DNA of 64,000 bases from Chondrus crispus (taxonomy: Eukaryota; Rhodophyta; Florideophyceae; Gigartinales; Gigartinaceae): contig NW_005178764.1 of NCBI RefSeq assembly GCF_000350225.1, forward strand, positions 251,998 through 315,997, read 5' to 3'. The notes under the pieces are model-generated. The model did no database searches. It was given only the letters and a program-made list of their open reading frames with translations, and was not told where the DNA came from. The stretch's first letter is position 1. Every line of letters begins with the position of its first letter. Both the position numbers and the translations under genes were made by a program. This document shows positions 21,400-30,598 of the stretch, piece after piece.

Positions 21400-22382
21400 T
21401 ACAGAAAATCAGTCCATTGTCGCCGCCCCTTCGTGCGGCAGCTTTAGTTTTTTGTTTTGAGTCGCAGATCCTTGCGACAAGGATGATCCAGTGCGCTCCA
21501 CGGTTTCTTCCCACAAACACAGCAGCGACCGTGCTGTCGGTATAACTTCCCTTCCCCCGGCTTTGCTTTGCCCCAAGTGTCGGAATTCACCTCCACGTCA
21601 TGAATGGTTCTCGCTCTTGTCGTGGTTTCGCTTCGACGAATATCACTCTTTTGCTTATTATATTGCCAGCTTTTGTTCTTTTCCTTGAAGGCAAGAGCGC
21701 GTGTCTTATCTGAATCCTCCTTTGCCCATTTCTCGTCTTTCTCATACTTTCGCGTTCACTTAAAACCCTCGGGTATATCGGATGGGTCCGATTCTGGGAA
21801 GGCTTCTGCAAGCTTCCCTTTCATAGAATGCGGCATACTCATGAAATAAAATGCCTAGGCCTTGCGTGTCGGAGTGCAACAAATTTTGATGAGGTCAATA
21901 AATTCTTCAATGTGTTTGTCAAGGGATCCACTCATTTTGAGTGTCAGAAGTTTTAGTTGAGCTTTAGCTTGCTCATTTGATGCCATAAACTCTTTGATCA
22001 TAGCTGCTTGCAGTCCTGCTAACGTAGATGGCTTTTCGTCTTTCTCCTCTAAACGTGCAATCCAAGTAGAAGCACGGTCCTGGAGGTGACACTCGACCAA
22101 CTGAACTAATTTGCTCTCGTCAATGTTGTTGGATAAGCGACCCACTCTTCGTATGTTGAAAATAAAGCCTTTGACTCTTGCAGATGTGCAGTCTGAAGTC
22201 TTTCCAGAAAATATCGGGATTGGTGGGGACTTGCGACTCTGCAAAGGATTTGTGGCATGTCGGGCTGTCGGCTTTGGGTCTTCTGGAGTTTGTAGTTCTG
22301 CAATGATTGTTTGCTGGGCAGAGACCGTCTCTTCAAGTTGTTGCATCTTTTCCATTATTTCTTCGAGAGATGCGGCAGCCAC
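21400..22382 (-). pseudogene. Chromovirus gag, broken
   Basis: The first 175 residues from the ATG at 22382 are open (MAAASLEEIMEKMQQLEE, a coiled coil, then a retrotransposon gag domain). The frame then breaks near 21855. Near 21500 another frame holds a zinc knuckle variant (CCVCGKKPWSALDHPC). Confidence 0.85.
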
Positions 22383-22441
22383 CGAGGATTGCGTATTCGT
22401 CTTGTGTGGCGTGAGATTCTTTTAGTCGGGATGCTACCAAA

Positions 22442-22759
22442 TGGAACACTACGTGGTCGGGTAGCAGTAGAGGAGGGAGCGTGGGTAGACAGTAACGTTC
22501 TTTATTAGCTTAGGCTTATGCGGAGAGCTTATGCGCCGGGTCCTCCCGTCCCCCGCTTCCTCGACTTGGGTGTGCATCGTGGTATCATATACTCCCACGC
22601 CGCTCCTGCGATCGTCAGCAAATGCAATCGACTGCATTTAAATCATTTGGCTTGATAAGTCGAACGGACGTCAAAGCAGAATATCTACCCGAACTCCAGA
22701 TTTGTATTGCCTGGGCGTTTGTATTTGAATACAGACTACTGGTGAGTCGTATTGTTACA
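22442..22759 (-). repeat. 5' LTR of the chromovirus (minus-strand element)
   Basis: Near-identical to 17600-17917, followed on the plus strand by the target duplication gtctc. Confidence 0.95.
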
Positions 22760-22764
22760 GTCTC

Positions 22765-23154
22765 CTTTGCAGAATAAACATCCATTTGTCCTTATTTCGG
22801 TGTCTCTAAAAAGGTCTACACCTCAGCATTGGATAAAGATCCATTTCATTCATATAGCATAAAGGAACAGTTAACTATGAGGCAAACAAAATTAGAACCG
22901 TAAACAGTGTCTAGAATCTACAAAACGTCACTTTCCGGGTCTAGAAACGGTCACCTGCGTCTACGACTTTTGGCAGGTATGTAGAAAATCACTTTTTGCC
23001 TCCTAAGTTGCTATTGTATCTAGCTAAATGATGTGCTTGTCTCCAAAATTCTTTATTTGTTTACCAAGTCGCTTCAGCGCCTACAAGGTCTCTTTATTAG
23101 TGTCAATACTTCGAACGCTGTGTACGTCAAGGAAACAAAACACCATACGTTTCA
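22765..23154. other. No gene seen
   Basis: AT-rich sequence without a supported frame. It may be the 3' part of the piggyBac-like fragment to its right. Confidence 0.4.
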
Positions 23155-23580
23155 TTACATCGGCATCACGTTTGCTCCATCCCCTACAAAACCTCGGGCT
23201 TTATATTTCCTGTACAAAGGACCTCCCGGGTCAAGGAGATACCATGCTAATTTATCTTCAGCTCGTGCTGCTCGCACTTTACTTCGCACTGCGTTCTCAA
23301 ATACAATCCTCACATTCGGCGGTATCACCGCCCGTTTCAATGTAGACTTCGAAGACCAAACGTCTCAGCATTCGTCCCATGTGTTTTGCTTACATATGTC
23401 ACACCACGTCGTTCTGCAGCAACCGCCTTTTTTCTGAGCTATACTCGCATAGTATTTGAACAAATACGTCCATGAGCAAAGCGAATAATACGTCTTTCTC
23501 CCCGCAACCTTTTTGTGTCCCATTCGGTTGGCCAGGCTCCTACGCTTTGCGCCTACTCTGTTGTAATTCTCAACGAACAT
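23155..23580 (-). pseudogene. piggyBac-like transposase tail, fragment
   Basis: From 23580 a frame runs 71 codons, meets a TGA at about 23365, and continues in the same frame to 23155. It contains ENYNRVGAKRR and KTYYSLCSWTYLFKYYASI, then a cysteine-rich end, CCRTTWCDICKQNTWDEC. The segment SLCSWTYLFKY closely parallels SLCSFTYVLKY at about 53283-53317 in the decayed element on the other strand. YN...G followed by a Cys-rich end is the pattern of piggyBac C-termini. This is inference from pattern only. Confidence 0.4.
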
Positions 23581-23698
23581 GTTTGCACCTCATCTCCATT
23601 CATGTCGGACTAAAACTAGACGGACTACAGGACGGGTTGTAAGGAGCTGAAGAGAGGATCAGTGAATGGGGTCGTCAGTGAGAGTTAGGTTTCTGTTG

Positions 23699-24589
23699 TG
23701 TAGTGCAGTGCACCTCCACACCACCAACTACGGCGTAAATCTCGCTGTAGAAAGCGCGACGCAAGGCACAGTCACCACCAGGGTGTTCCAGTCTCTCTGT
23801 CCGGGTAACTCAGCGGAGTCGACGCGGTATGGCGGGTAGATCGCGGTGTGCGCGTAGGGGTGCACTCCAGCGGGAGTGCGCTAGAAGGAGTAAACAAGAA
23901 GAAGAAGAAAGAAAACCGAAAAAGAAAGATAGTGTAGAAATGTAGAAAGTAGGGGAAAAAGTAAAGGAAAAACAAGAAAAAGGATGACGACGAAAGGTGC
24001 AGGTATCAGACTTAGCCAACTAGATAAGAACCGTAGAGGATCCTACCAGAGATGGGGTCCGATCACCTGATCCCTCTTTACTGTAGCGCCTTTCGACACC
24101 CGACCTATATAGGCCGAGCGCCGTAGTCGGCGTCCGTTACTAAATGGGTAATTAATACTTAATTATCGTCATTACAATTGCCACTTGGCATTAGACGCTA
24201 ATTAGCGTAGAAACTTGTGGGCACCACGCATGTACACGTGTCGTACACGTGTTCTACATGTATCATATACGTGTCAAACGACTGTCATACACGTGTGTCC
24301 ACGTGTGGTACACGTGTGGCCACGTATGGTACACGTGGTCTACCTTCCCAAGTGTGCGCGCACAGTACACGTGTGGCGCGCTTATCATACACATGTGGTA
24401 TCATCCAAAGTGTACGCGTACACTTTGGATGAGTACACGTGTCATAGACTGGAGCGCACAGCATACACGTGTGGGCTCATCCAAAGTGTACATGTTTTAA
24501 CACACGTGTAACACACGTGTGAAAGGCGGGGAACGCGGCCCCGCGACGGCGGTGACCAGGGATGAAGGGCGCAGGGTCACTGCACTACA
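23699..24589. repeat. Solo LTR rich in CACGTG motifs
   Basis: The 891-bp unit begins tgtagtgcagtg and ends cactgcacta ca, and is flanked by the duplication tgttg (23694-23698 and 24590-24594). This proves a solo LTR insertion. Its right part, 24217-24520, is an irregular array of acacgtgt-type motifs including a perfect 32-bp palindrome at 24401-24432. Confidence 0.9.
24217..24520. promoter_or_regulatory. Dense array of CACGTG-core motifs
   Basis: More than a dozen copies of tacacgtg or cacgtgt occur in about 300 bp. CACGTG is the core of plant G-boxes and animal E-boxes. In an LTR such an array is plausibly an enhancer, but no binding protein is known from this sequence. Confidence 0.5.
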
Positions 24590-24897
24590 TGTTGGAAGAG
24601 AGTTTAGTGTCGAAGCGTCTACCTCCCGTAGCACCCTCGCCGCGAACTTCTCGACGCAGTGCAGGAACTATGTGGTGGGATATGTAGAACGCTAGCTGCG
24701 AGTCCTGGGGTACCGTCCGCGGCTTGTTCGCTTATGTACAGCCCTCGCTTACGCTGCCCTGCACCCAGCTCCGACTTCGCCCCTTGGCCAAACTTCCAAC
24801 GGTCCTGTACGAAGAACACGGCCGAAGATAAAAACAAACAACAATTCAAACAGATTTCTCCTCCGTATGCACTTCGAATTCCCTTCCTACGGTCTAA
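24590..24897. other. 3' flank of the minus-strand host gene, no gene seen
   Basis: Nothing that I can name. It lies between the solo LTR and the stop codon at 24898. Confidence 0.4.
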
Positions 24898-25643
24898 TCA
24901 CTGTCCGTTGAACTGACCAGTGAGGTCCATGTCCTTTCGTCGGTGCTTGAATGCCGTCTGCATTTGCTCACCAACATCCATCCTGTGGTCTCCTCCGTTT
25001 ATTGCCAGAACGCTCCCGAACGCACATTATATCTTTCCTCACTCCACACTTACGATTATATTCTCTCGCAAGGTTTCTTGCAAAAAACGAAATGGTTCAC
25101 AGGACGATACCAAATTCCGCATTCGAACCTCTTTGGTGTACAGCATAATCGTCAGAACGGCGATGTAGCTTTCCTTTTTCTCGAGCCATCCCAACGCGAT
25201 GCACAACTCCAGAACTGCTAATTCGGCCACATATGACTCGGGCAATAACATAACCAAAAGATTTTCATAGACGTTATTCCGTGCGAGATTCGTCATTGCT
25301 CTCGAAACTTCATCACCACCTCCCTTAGTGGCATTCCACCTTACTAGCGCAGTTAGACGAATCATTCGAGCTGGTGGTGGCGCCCTCCCTGAACTGTTCG
25401 CCTCTGCCCGTGGAGCTCGCTGCAAGTTGTAATACGTACAAAACTATAGAGGTCTGTTGCATGTGTGTCTCTCGAGATCTCATCATATTCCTTCGGTACA
25501 TGTTGAGCTGACATTTCGAGCCATTCGAATGCCGCAACTCGTACTGTGTCGAGACAGAAAAGTACATGCCAAGGAAAGCGCTTGTAAACTTGAGTATAAC
25601 GGAGTATATTATACCACCCCGGGATGCATTCCACCTTGAGCAA
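24898..25643 (-). CDS. 3' part of a host gene, helical-repeat-like protein, probable introns
   Basis: An open frame on the minus strand (25425-25054) encodes helical, leucine-rich sequence (ARNNVYENLLVMLLPE, LAVLELCIALGWLE) that resembles armadillo or HEAT repeats. It reaches a GTAAGT donor at 25053. Removing 24958-25053 (96 bp, ending GCAG) keeps the phase and adds 19 residues to a TGA at 24898. A 96-bp intron also occurs in the gelsolin-like gene. Upstream, 25643-25434 holds another coding-like piece (FEWLEMSAQHVPKEYDE) in a different frame, so a further intron or a break lies near 25430. I cannot name the protein or its 5' end. Confidence 0.4.
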
Positions 25644-25716
25644 CCACGAAGATCACAGTGTCCAACTGTAGTGATGCTGCATGATGTTTGCATTGCAAGC
25701 GATATGCCGTGGTTGG

Positions 25717-26839
25717 TGTAGTACAATTCTGTACTACAACTCCCTGGGGAGATGGTAACCGCGCAGGAGGGCGGGTGCTACTGTAGCGAACGGGCGCACA
25801 CGCGCCCGCCGCCGGGTGCAGTAGTACTGTTGCAGATACAACCTGCAGGCGCTATCCGCAGGATATTACACAGTGCTCTCTAGACAACTCAGGCAGGATC
25901 TGTCCTCAAGAGACACAGAAATGGATACAAAGCAAAAGCAAATGCACCCAGTTTAGTCAAACAGCCCGTAGTCAAACCTAACGCGCAAAAACAGTTGCAT
26001 ACCAGCAACAAACACAACAGGAAGTAGCCTTACTGCGAGCAAACAGCCGCAGTGTCAACGAGAGAACACAGAAGGAGTCAACAGACAACAGAAATAGCTC
26101 CCACAGCAACACTAGCGACAACTCAGACGCCGGTGCACACCTTCTTTTCCCCCGCCTTCCTGGCTCACCATTTCATTCTCCTCCCCTTATGTCCGCGGTC
26201 CCCAGGAACTCCCAGATACTTTACTCCTGCCAGGTTCTCCGTGTCTCTTCGACGGAGAGCACCGACACCAAGTCCTCCTTTTTTCGAACGGTTACGTCAA
26301 GTCATAAAGCAAAGTGCAATTGATCGCGGTCTCACGGTGAACAGTTCTGCACCCGGCAGATGTGTCAGCACATTGTACCAGCAATAAAAACTGTCAGCAT
26401 TCAAACGTTCTAGTGCCACAAATCCCGACCAAGTGCCAAATGTAATCCGGATTCCAAAGCAACGGAGCACCATGTGCAACAGTACCCCAAGGGTCCGACG
26501 TGGGACAGCCGGTATCAGCCGGCGTGGCCACGAGTAACAAGTGTCGCAACCGTTTTACCCGTGGCCACGCCCGCCGGGATCGTGGCACAGGCACACGTGT
26601 ATAATCCGTACGGTGGCTAACTAGTGAGTAGTAGTTAATGGCACCAATTGAGTAATTGTGTACAGTAGCTGGTACACAGTAAGTGGCAGCTACTGTAGGG
26701 AGACAGGTGTCCTGGCGTCCCACTTAGGGGTTAAGACCGGATACGCCTGCCCGTCGCAGTAAACAGAAGGTAGACTCCCCTCCCTTCCCGTTTCGGCTAA
26801 GTGCTAACACCGTTCCGGTTTTCCTTTAGCTCGGGCTTC
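25717..26839 (+). repeat. LTR of the TGTRGTAY family, truncated, with a nested LTR
   Basis: The left part (25717-25827) matches the start of this family (compare 27043) and the right part (26482-26839) matches its middle, including ggggttaagacc. It is cut off at about 26839 by an inverted LTR end of another family. A separate LTR fills the middle. Confidence 0.65.
25828..26481. repeat. Nested solo LTR, tgttgca...tgcaaca
   Basis: The 654-bp unit begins tgttgcagat and ends tgtgcaaca, flanked by gtac on both sides (agtac if the shared base is counted). It contains caataaaa near 26381, a possible polyadenylation signal. It interrupts the surrounding LTR. Confidence 0.7.
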
Positions 26840-26894
26840 TGTAGTGCAATAATCGGCTGCACCGTGAGGGGGTGAAAAGAAAAGGAATTGAGGG
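26840..26894 (-). repeat. Inverted end fragment of the large Gypsy LTR
   Basis: These 55 bp are the reverse complement, at about 90 percent, of the right LTR's outer end (43455-43507). They sit head to head against the left LTR at 26895. Confidence 0.75.
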
Positions 26895-28619
26895 TGTAGT
26901 GCAATGTGCCTGTCAGGCCGGAACCAGGGTCCAAACAGTCCAGCGACAACACAACCAACAAACAACAACCAACAAGAGTTGCCGACGGCACAGCCCTACG
27001 GAGTGTCCGATTCTCCCTTTCCCTTTAAGCGGGTTTGCGGCCTGTGGTACAACTCCACACCGCGACCCCCGGTGGGAGATGAGAACCCCCGAGACGGGCG
27101 GTTACTACTGTAGTAATCGTGCACGCGCCCGCTGCGAGCACAGTAGTACCTCCACGGCGTACACGTGACACAACCGTTGGCGCCGGCCGTGGCCACGGGC
27201 ACACGTGTGCGACCATCCGGTAAGTAATTAGCAATTAGTGGTTAATGGCACAAATTAGCCAATTTAGTACAGTAGCTGGTATACAGTATGTAACAGCTAC
27301 TGTAGCGGGACAGGTGTCCTGGCGTCCCACTGAGGGGTTAAGACCAGGGGCACCTGCCCCGTTCCAGTAAACGGGGGCAGACTCGCCTCCCTTCCCTTTA
27401 CGGCTTTTTGCTAACTCCGTCCGGTTTTACCTCTAAGTCTCAGGCTTCTAACCCGTGACCGGCCATCCGGATCTAACACCACCGACCGGCTGTGCGTCAC
27501 CGGCCACGTGAGCCTTCCCTCTTCTCGAGTCCTTCCGTACGGTTTGCGCTCGCGTGGGTTACCCAGCGGCGCGCGCTCCCTTACCTCTAACCCCCCTCGT
27601 TCCGAGTGGTCGGGACGAAGGTAGTTATACCACACGGCCCACAGTAGCTCAAGTCCCTGATAGGGGGGGGCAAAAGGAAGAGGCCCGCCCCGGGACCAAT
27701 GGTGGTACAGTCTTGTACAGGCAGTTGCTCGGCGAGTTCGGGGCGGTAATTAGGAAGCCGGGCCCGATGGGTCGTAAATCCAATGCTCGCTGAGCGCCTG
27801 TTACACCTTATATCCTTGATAAGGTCTTCGACGGGGGCCTCGCAACGCAGCCCGTCGGGAATTAGCAAGCACGTAGCAGCGCTACACCTCCGTACTGCCC
27901 GATGCCAAAGTACCGACACCGGAACGGTCGCAACCTGTATCCGATGGAACCAACACTGTCCCGTATACACAAGAGGACCTTCGAGGGAAACGTCGTTGCA
28001 ACAGCCTCCGTCGGTGAACGTAAACAAGTAGCAGCGCTACACCGACGTGTCGCCGGATGGCCAAGACACTTACACCGGTCCGGTCGCAACCAAAGCCGAT
28101 GGCACCAACAACAAACAAAAGAACCAACACAAGAGCCCGATTACTCCAGTCGTCACAATGCGGATCGCAATCAGGGACTGTGGAACCAACACAAGATAAG
28201 GGAATAGAAATAGAGATAGAAATAGAAAAGGATAGGTGAAATAAAGGAAAATGAAAGGGAAACCCCGAGCGCAAAGGATAACGTAATCTGTGGTAAAAGG
28301 GAGCGTCTTGGGAAAGACGGACTTCGACCAAGGCGATATTCAACTCTGGCAACTCCGGTTACCTTTACTGACTTGGTGGTCAGAGGGCTAAGGTATATAT
28401 CGCCCCGCCGGAGCCACTACAGTAGCTCGCGGCGCTAGATCCTAGATCTAATCTAATGTCAGCAAAATTAATGCCAACTAATTAACTAAATAAAATAAAA
28501 TAATTAAAAATTCAAACTGTGCAGTTATTCACACGTGTGTCCCCGAACCCGGACTACTTGTCATATCCAATTATTCTCATCTCGTTCCACCCCCATGTAG
28601 AGCCCCTTATTGCACTACA
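26895..28619 (-). repeat. Left (3') LTR of the large Gypsy element, with a solo LTR inside
   Basis: It starts tgtagtgcaatg and ends ttgcactaca on the plus strand. Without the insertion at 27043-27634 it is about 1.13 kb. The part 27640-28460 aligns closely with 42500-43375. Confidence 0.8.
27043..27634 (+). repeat. Solo LTR of the TGTRGTAY family, nested in an LTR
   Basis: The 592-bp unit begins tgtggtacaactcc and ends gtagttataccaca. It is flanked by cggcc on both sides (27038-27042 and 27635-27639). The related LTR at 42.5 kb has the uninterrupted site (gcggcccaca), which confirms the insertion. Confidence 0.95.
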
Positions 28620-28744
28620 TATCCCCCTTCTGAGCGCCCTTGTACAGCGCCAAGCCATCGTATAATCTCCTGCCGTCCCTTACCGTGTTTCCCAAACGTC
28701 AATCACTCTGCGCGGCGTTCTGGCAAGGGTAAGACGAAAATATC

Positions 28745-30598
28745 ATGCTTCCTTCTCCGTCGGAACACTCGGACGATCGTGCCACTCGTAAGCGTCCGGG
28801 TGTGGGCTTTTCTCGCGAGCCCGAAGTGCCCCGGGGTCTTCCTTCCATACCCTGTCTACCTCCTGTTATCAACCCTAACGAACCGGCCTTCCATCCGGGC
28901 TACCATTCTTCTTGGGTAGCCCGTCGATACCCCTCGCCCGATGAGCTACAAGACAAATCCATGCGTGAACATCCTTCCCTATTTGCCTCTGCTCAGTGGT
29001 TCTCCTCCGTGGGCGTCCGCGATGTTGCCGACATCGAACATAGTTTTGCAGACGGCGCCGGCATATTACCCGGTCAACTACCCCTACAAGCCATTCGCAC
29101 TTTTGACTGGCGCGCCCGCATTGCCATTCCTACCTCCATCCTTCTTCACTACTCTCCACGCGGCCGTCGCACCTTGTCCCTGCGATTCATGGACTCTGTG
29201 CTCGCCCGGCTTCACCTCCATTTGACCGACGCCCTTATTCCTGCTTCCTTCGGCTGCGACACGTGGAAATTCCGCACGGAGCGGGAGCGCGATCATCCTG
29301 ACAACCTCCTCCGTTGGACCCGGGGTGACCCCGTACTGGAGGCGGACCGCTTATGGCATAACCAATTGACAGTGGCGAATGACGCAATGTCGTGGACGCG
29401 TGCGATTCTCCCTGTTAATTTTCGGCGCATAAAACGCGGGAACCTCTTCTTCTTCCAACATACTGTCCGGTACGAGCGTAAAATGAGATCGGACACGGGA
29501 TACTTCCTGGCATACCAAATGATCGAGGCGGGAGAGATCGCGCGGTCACACTACGTCAACCGATACCAGCAGCTTCCCTCATGGTGGGGTCAATTTGAAG
29601 TCTGCCAAGGATTTTGGCCGGAATTGGGCCCCATCCTTACATACTTCGGGAGCCACCTGAACAACCCCCGACACGGATTGTGGGTTGTTTTCATGACGGA
29701 GTGGTGCGTGAAGGTCGCTGGTAGCTTGCTGTGGGAGGCGTATGATTGTTGGCGTCTGTGGTACCTTCCCCCGAAGCTCTTTGCGCTCATGCGCCTTCTG
29801 GATTACACTGTCCCCCTGGGTGGCGCCGACACCGACCTCGAATTGCACTCACTGCTCCCCAAGATTGACCAGATCGATTGGGATAGCGTTCCCCCTTACA
29901 ACTCTTTCCGCTTCTTCGCAAAGCGACGTCCCTCCTTTTCTCCCGGAAGTAGTCACAGAGCGGCGGGTGATTTCGTCTGGTTTAACCCCTGGACGTCGAC
30001 GTTGTGCTCGTCCTCAGAAGCTCGACTGAGTCGACAATTCGGAAATCAAATCCCCATCCCCGACGCGGTTCCCGAGCGAGGCGTGGATCCTCGTGCAGAG
30101 AGCGTGTGCTCTCGACCGTCCGGCCCTTCGTCTCCTCGTTCCGCGGTCCAACCTTCCACGCCGGACGTACAGTTCCCAACGCCTTGTATCACCGAGCCGT
30201 CTTTATCTGCAATTCCACCTCAGCTGGCTCGTTCACTGCCACGCCCCCCTCCGGTGTGTCCACCCACACGCGAAAGTCCCCCTTGCGTCGTGTCTCCCTC
30301 AACAAACTCAACTGAAACCCTATCAGTCCGGGAAGTGCCGCCGTCTGACGTGGGTCCTATCCCACGTCAGACTTCCCCTTCGCGTGAGGAACCACTCGTC
30401 ACGCCTACCTTGGCTCTTCCTTAACCCTCAGTTCCCAAAGAAAACAACACCGCCTCAGACGTCTATCATCGACTTCTCCGGGCCCATGGCGTAGAGGCAG
30501 AGGCGCTGCAGGGTGCAACTCTGGAGGACCTACGCGTCCTCGCCCGTCTCCTCACCTCTCTGCCGAAGGAAAGCGGCTCCAGCGCTCCGTCCCATTGA
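28745..30598 (+). CDS. Unknown ORF on the strand opposite to gag-pol, one in-frame TAA
   Basis: The ATG at 28745 opens 559 codons to a TAA at 30422-30424. The same frame then continues with coding-like sequence (SDVYHRLLRAHGVEAEAL, LEDLRVLARLLTSLPK) to a TGA at 30596. The full frame would be 616 residues plus the interrupted position. The first 420 residues are rich in W, R and H and look globular; the next 140 are rich in P and S. There is no zinc knuckle, DDE, RT, protease or clear membrane segment. It begins 125 bp inside the left LTR. Opposite-strand accessory ORFs are known in some plant Gypsy elements, but I do not recognise this one. Confidence 0.6.

Larger units (their letters stand above)
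17600..22759 (-). mobile_element. Ty3/Gypsy chromovirus, complete borders but decayed genes
   Basis: Two 318-bp LTRs (17600-17917 and 22442-22759) are nearly identical and flanked by the 5-bp duplication gtctc on both sides (17595-17599 and 22760-22764). Read on the minus strand, the leader after the 5' LTR holds TGGTAGCATCCC, a plausible tRNA primer site, and a purine-rich tract precedes the 3' LTR. Gag, protease, RT, RNase H, integrase and a chromodomain-like C-terminus follow in order, but the frame is broken many times. Confidence 0.95.

Noticed and set aside
24217..24520. Possible CRISPR-like array
   Set aside because: The repeats are 7-9 bp, irregularly spaced, without a fixed direct repeat or spacers of uniform length, and the sequence is inside a eukaryotic solo LTR.
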